Assembly: GCA_963210315.1 (NCBI GenBank)
Contig: OY723271.1
Location: forward strand, 1,736,001 to 1,800,000
Source: Rhynchopus euleeides
Taxonomy: Eukaryota; Euglenozoa; Diplonemea; Diplonemida; Diplonemidae
Reading direction: 5' to 3'
DNA length: 64,000 nt
Shown: one piece after another, positions 61,517 through 64,000 of the stretch
Numbering within the stretch: position 1 is the first letter of the stretch
Layout of the letters: every line of letters starts with the position of its first letter
Made by a program: the position numbers and the translations under genes
Notes under the pieces: model-generated
The model's input: the letters and a program-made list of their open reading frames with translations, nothing else
Told to the model about the DNA's origin: nothing
Databases searched by the model: none

Positions 61517-62383
61517 ATGACCCGCCTCCAGGCGCATGCTGGTCTGCCCGGAACGGGGTTTGACAATGGGATTGACATCGAGGCAGAACTGGCCCGGCTT
61601 GAGGCTGAGGGCCGCTGCATCGACTGGGACAAGGAGGACCGGGAGGAGGCGTTTGGCGCGTCCTTCTGCGCGATACTGTTCTTCGTCGTCACACAGGCCC
61701 TGGGGCTCTACCTGCTGCTGTGGGAGGTTGAGGGGTGGTACATCATGCTGACGGTTGCAGTCGATGCGCTGTACTGCTGCTTGGTGCTACGCGACCCTGG
61801 GAGGCTCCCGAAGAAGTCGAGCGAAGGCTCCTCGGCACTCCTGCGCGAGATGGAGGATATTGCGTCCCGTCTGCCAGAGGCAGTCCGCACCGACCAGTTC
61901 TGCAAATACTGCAGGATTGTCCGGCCACCGCGTGCGAAGCACTGCCACAAATGCGGCTGTTGCATTGCGAAATTCGACCACCACTGCTTCTGGCTGAAAA
62001 ACTGCGTCGGCTCGATGAACCACAGGGAGTTTGTCGTCTTCCTGGTGCTCATCAACGTGTGGTTTGTCTGGGGGTGCGCCCACATGTGGCATCTCCTGAC
62101 CCCAGGGTACCCCGCCCTCTACCCCGGGTGGTATGTATTCCTCGCAGGTGCAGGCATGGAGTGCTTTGCACTGCCGCTCCTGGTGGGGCACCTCTTCTTC
62201 ATGGCGACGAACACCACCACCGTGGAGTTCGCACGGCCTGAGAAGTTCTTCTACCTCCGTGGGGGCAGCCGGAACCCCTTCGGGCATTCGTTTGCGCGAA
62301 ACATGCGCAGGTTCTGGTTTGTCGCGTCGCGGCTGCCGCCTGAAGACTTCCAGCCGGTGACGCTGCCGTCGGCGCATGTTTGA
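61517..62383 (+). CDS. DHHC-type protein S-acyltransferase (palmitoyltransferase)
   Basis: 288 residues, single exon. Four hydrophobic segments at about 46-69, 74-92, 182-201 and 206-230 flank the cytosolic Cys-rich domain, QFCKYCRIVRPPRAKHCHKC through CVGSMNHREF, containing D154-H-H-C157. C157 is the acyl-accepting cysteine, and the zinc-binding Cys/His set is complete. After the fourth membrane segment comes TTVE (234-237), the TTxE motif of the family. The enzyme moves palmitate from acyl-CoA to cysteines of target proteins at Golgi, ER or plasma membrane; the substrates cannot be read from the sequence. The acidic N-terminus (IDIEAELARLEAEGRCIDW) is short, with no ankyrin repeats. The start at 61517 is the first ATG in frame but has little context. 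Confidence 0.93.
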   Translation: MTRLQAHAGLPGTGFDNGIDIEAELARLEAEGRCIDWDKEDREEAFGASFCAILFFVVTQALGLYLLLWEVEGWYIMLTVAVDALYCCLVLRDPGRLPKKSSEGSSALLREMEDIASRLPEAVRTDQFCKYCRIVRPPRAKHCHKCGCCIAKFDHHCFWLKNCVGSMNHREFVVFLVLINVWFVWGCAHMWHLLTPGYPALYPGWYVFLAGAGMECFALPLLVGHLFFMATNTTTVEFARPEKFFYLRGGSRNPFGHSFARNMRRFWFVASRLPPEDFQPVTLPSAHV

Positions 62384-63030
62384 TGAGGCGGGGTGAGGGG
62401 GGGGGGATAGGATAGGATGCGGGGATGTTCCACACATCCGTGTTGCGGTTTTATGCATTTCTTTCTTGTGGCTGGTGTATCCACGCCGCCCCGAATGCGG
62501 TATGCAATACAGCCTGATGGCGCATAAGCTTTGGGGGCCACGCCTTCCCCCCCCTCCCGTCGTGGGAGACGAGGTGGGGAGGGTTGATCTCGGCACCTGT
62601 CCCCCGCCTTGCCAAGATCGTATTTCTGTAGATCCGGAGTGCTTCGTCAGGAGCTGGGCTGCACAGCCATGGCTTCTTTGTTCCTACTAACCCCCGAAGC
62701 GATTTTGAACCGCATGCGACAGGCACCCACCCTCTCGACCCCGGAGGGGGCTGTGGATGTGGGGGAGAAGGGGGCATGTTGTTGCGGTTTCGGCGACAAA
62801 AAAAAGAAAAGCAACGCAGTGCAGGCTTGCTCCTAACATGGAATACGGAATACGCTCTCCGAAATTTCTCGATTTTTTTCTAAGGATTTTTAGGAGGGGA
62901 GATTTATTTTTTTCTAAGGATTTTCCTTAGGAAACTTTTTCCGAGTGGGGGGTGAGGATGAGTCCTCCGGACACCCGCCCCTTTTCTGTTTCTTCCCGGC
63001 AGCCAAAAAACCGGTGTTCTTTCCAGCCAA
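62384..63030. other. Intergenic, no gene seen
   Basis: G-rich 3' flank, then unique sequence; direct repetition of TTTTTTTCTAAGGATTTT near 62872-62925. Confidence 0.5.
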
Positions 63031-63034
63031 GACC

Positions 63035-63113
63035 CAGATGTTCACTACCGTGGCCTCCGGCGGCTGGGGGGCTCTGCCCCCCAGACCCCCCTGTGGCTTG
63101 TGCCTGTCTTGTC
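63035..63113 (-). repeat. G-rich hairpin repeat, copy 5 (inverted)
   Basis: Reverse complement of the family at 25441 and 54225: CAGATGTTCACTACCGTGG, then GGCTGGGGGGCTCTGCCCCCCAG and ACCCCCCTGTGGCTTGTGCC. It includes part of the leader (ACAAGACAGGCACAAGCC). Confidence 0.85.
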
Positions 63114-63957
63114 ACCAAGTCTTTACGCGTATGCCACTATGGCAGGTCAAGAAGGGGTGTCGTTGGAAAAAACGGTCCCGAAACCCATTTTTCTTTCATC
63201 CGGCAGCTGATGATGGCGGGATCACTGGCCACAGGAGAGATGAGCCGTGGACGCCGGATACCCCATCTGGCGAGTCGAACCAGTGGGAACTGTCAGCTGG
63301 CGCCGACCCTATAGGTGGCCAGGTCGCGCAGCGCCTCATGCTCTTGAGGCAACCTGCATCGGTCGTACGCGCCTTACAGCACAATGAAAACAAAGCGGTC
63401 ATGTCATTGCCGACATTTTGTTTGGCCGAGGATGGCGAGCTACCGGACCTGGGGCTGCCAGTGGTGGTCTCGATCGAGGAGGCCTTCACCATGCGGTTCC
63501 GGTTGCGGCAGTCGTGCCGCAAACGAGCGCCCATGAGTGACTTGTAACAGATTTTTCCAAGGCAGTGCACTGCGTGAGGTTGTGGGACTGGCACAGGGAA
63601 CTGCTGGGTCCGAAATCCAAGGCAAAAATCCTTAGAAAAAAGCAGGAATACATTTCCGGGATTTTGGCTATTTTTCAAGGAATACGGAGCAAGCCTGACG
63701 CAGTGGCAGTGGCGCCCTTCCCCCACCCTACCAACCACCAACACCACCACCCGCTTTTGCGTTGCTCTCAGTGGGAGCCATGGGTGTGCCTTTTGTGCTT
63801 CCCCCCCCCCCTCCCACACCCACCACCACCATGCCCCTCCTCACATTCTCTTCCGCCACATCACAACCCCTGCAGGTTTGATTGACCGCGGAGGGGCAAA
63901 GTCTCACAACCACACACACACACATACACTGCACCTCTCTCTACCCCCTTCTCCGCA
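63114..63957. other. Intergenic, no supported gene
   Basis: An open frame ending at 63547 starts inside the preceding repeat and has no recognised domain; its last 90 codons might be an exon remnant. The segment from 63720 on is CA/CT-rich and resembles the upstream DNA of the other genes here. Confidence 0.4.
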
Positions 63958-64000
63958 ATGCCCCGTGTGAGCAGGCGCTGGCTCGAGGCTGGGACGCAAT
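63958..64000 (+). CDS. Possible start of a further gene, cut by the window edge
   Basis: ATG at 63958 after CA- and CT-rich DNA opens a frame MPRVSRRWLEAGTQ that continues to the window end. The only support is the upstream composition, which is like that before the Rab, RPF1 and PB1-UBA genes. Confidence 0.25.
   Translation, partial: MPRVSRRWLEAGTQ

Noticed and set aside
62945-63547. 200-codon ORF near the right end
   Set aside because: Its first third is the antisense of a dispersed G-rich hairpin repeat and the remainder has no recognisable family or start.
1-64000. CRISPR arrays, prokaryotic operons, tRNA or rRNA genes
   Set aside because: None seen; repeats are irregular, genes carry spliceosomal introns, and no cloverleaf or rRNA core sequence was recognised by eye.

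Overview
The window looks like nuclear DNA of a unicellular eukaryote. It is GC-rich, with about ten protein genes in 64 kb separated by repeat-rich DNA and long G or C homopolymer runs. Spliceosomal introns are present and every intron I could place has a GTATG(T/C) 5' splice site and an AG 3' end. The gene families are eukaryotic: RPF1, Rab, DHHC acyltransferase, MAPR/PGRMC, PB1-UBA and WD40. I cannot name the species. A non-LTR retrotransposon carrying a 2A motif and an HDV-like ribozyme on a short retroelement recall trypanosomatid elements, but several other lineages have them too, so Euglenozoa is only a possibility.

Layout. 1-2.23 kb: 5'-truncated copy of the ribosome-biogenesis gene RPF1, base-for-base identical to 27,736-29,967. 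2.25-10.26 kb: a nearly complete minus-strand non-LTR retrotransposon (ORF1, one in-frame TGA, a 2A-like motif, then an endonuclease/reverse-transcriptase ORF2) set between CT microsatellite tracts. 10.3-14.1 kb: dispersed repeats and a possible gene fragment. 14.1-20.1 kb: two tandem DUF4116-repeat genes; the second is broken by a 528-bp retroelement with an 18-bp target-site duplication and a candidate HDV-like ribozyme at its 5' end. 20.8-27.4 kb: a Rab-like GTPase, a large unknown protein whose 3' end runs into a dispersed repeat, and a VOC/glyoxalase-fold protein. 27.7-29.1 kb: complete RPF1, followed by a 200-N assembly gap. 30.2-38.0 kb: a secreted WD40 protein, a 71-residue basic protein with one intron, and a five-exon dual-specificity phosphatase-like protein with Ser at the catalytic Cys position. 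39.1-49.7 kb: no gene, but nested mobile DNA: two 1.15-kb foldback units split by an 881-bp hAT-like element, a 4.55-kb insertion in a 268-bp tandem repeat, a minisatellite, and an element with 348-bp terminal direct repeats. 50-55.9 kb: low-complexity and satellite-like DNA. 56.0-62.4 kb: three genes: a Pex14N-MAPR-CAAX fusion, a PB1/Cys-His-repeat/UBA protein, and a DHHC palmitoyltransferase. The rest is repeats and perhaps the start of another gene.

The genes do not form a pathway and there is no operon structure. The most unusual content is the retrotransposon with its stop-plus-2A junction, the ribozyme-bearing insertion, the peroxin-14-like/heme-binding fusion, and the PB1-UBA protein, which resembles a selective-autophagy receptor but carries its own Cys-His repeats.
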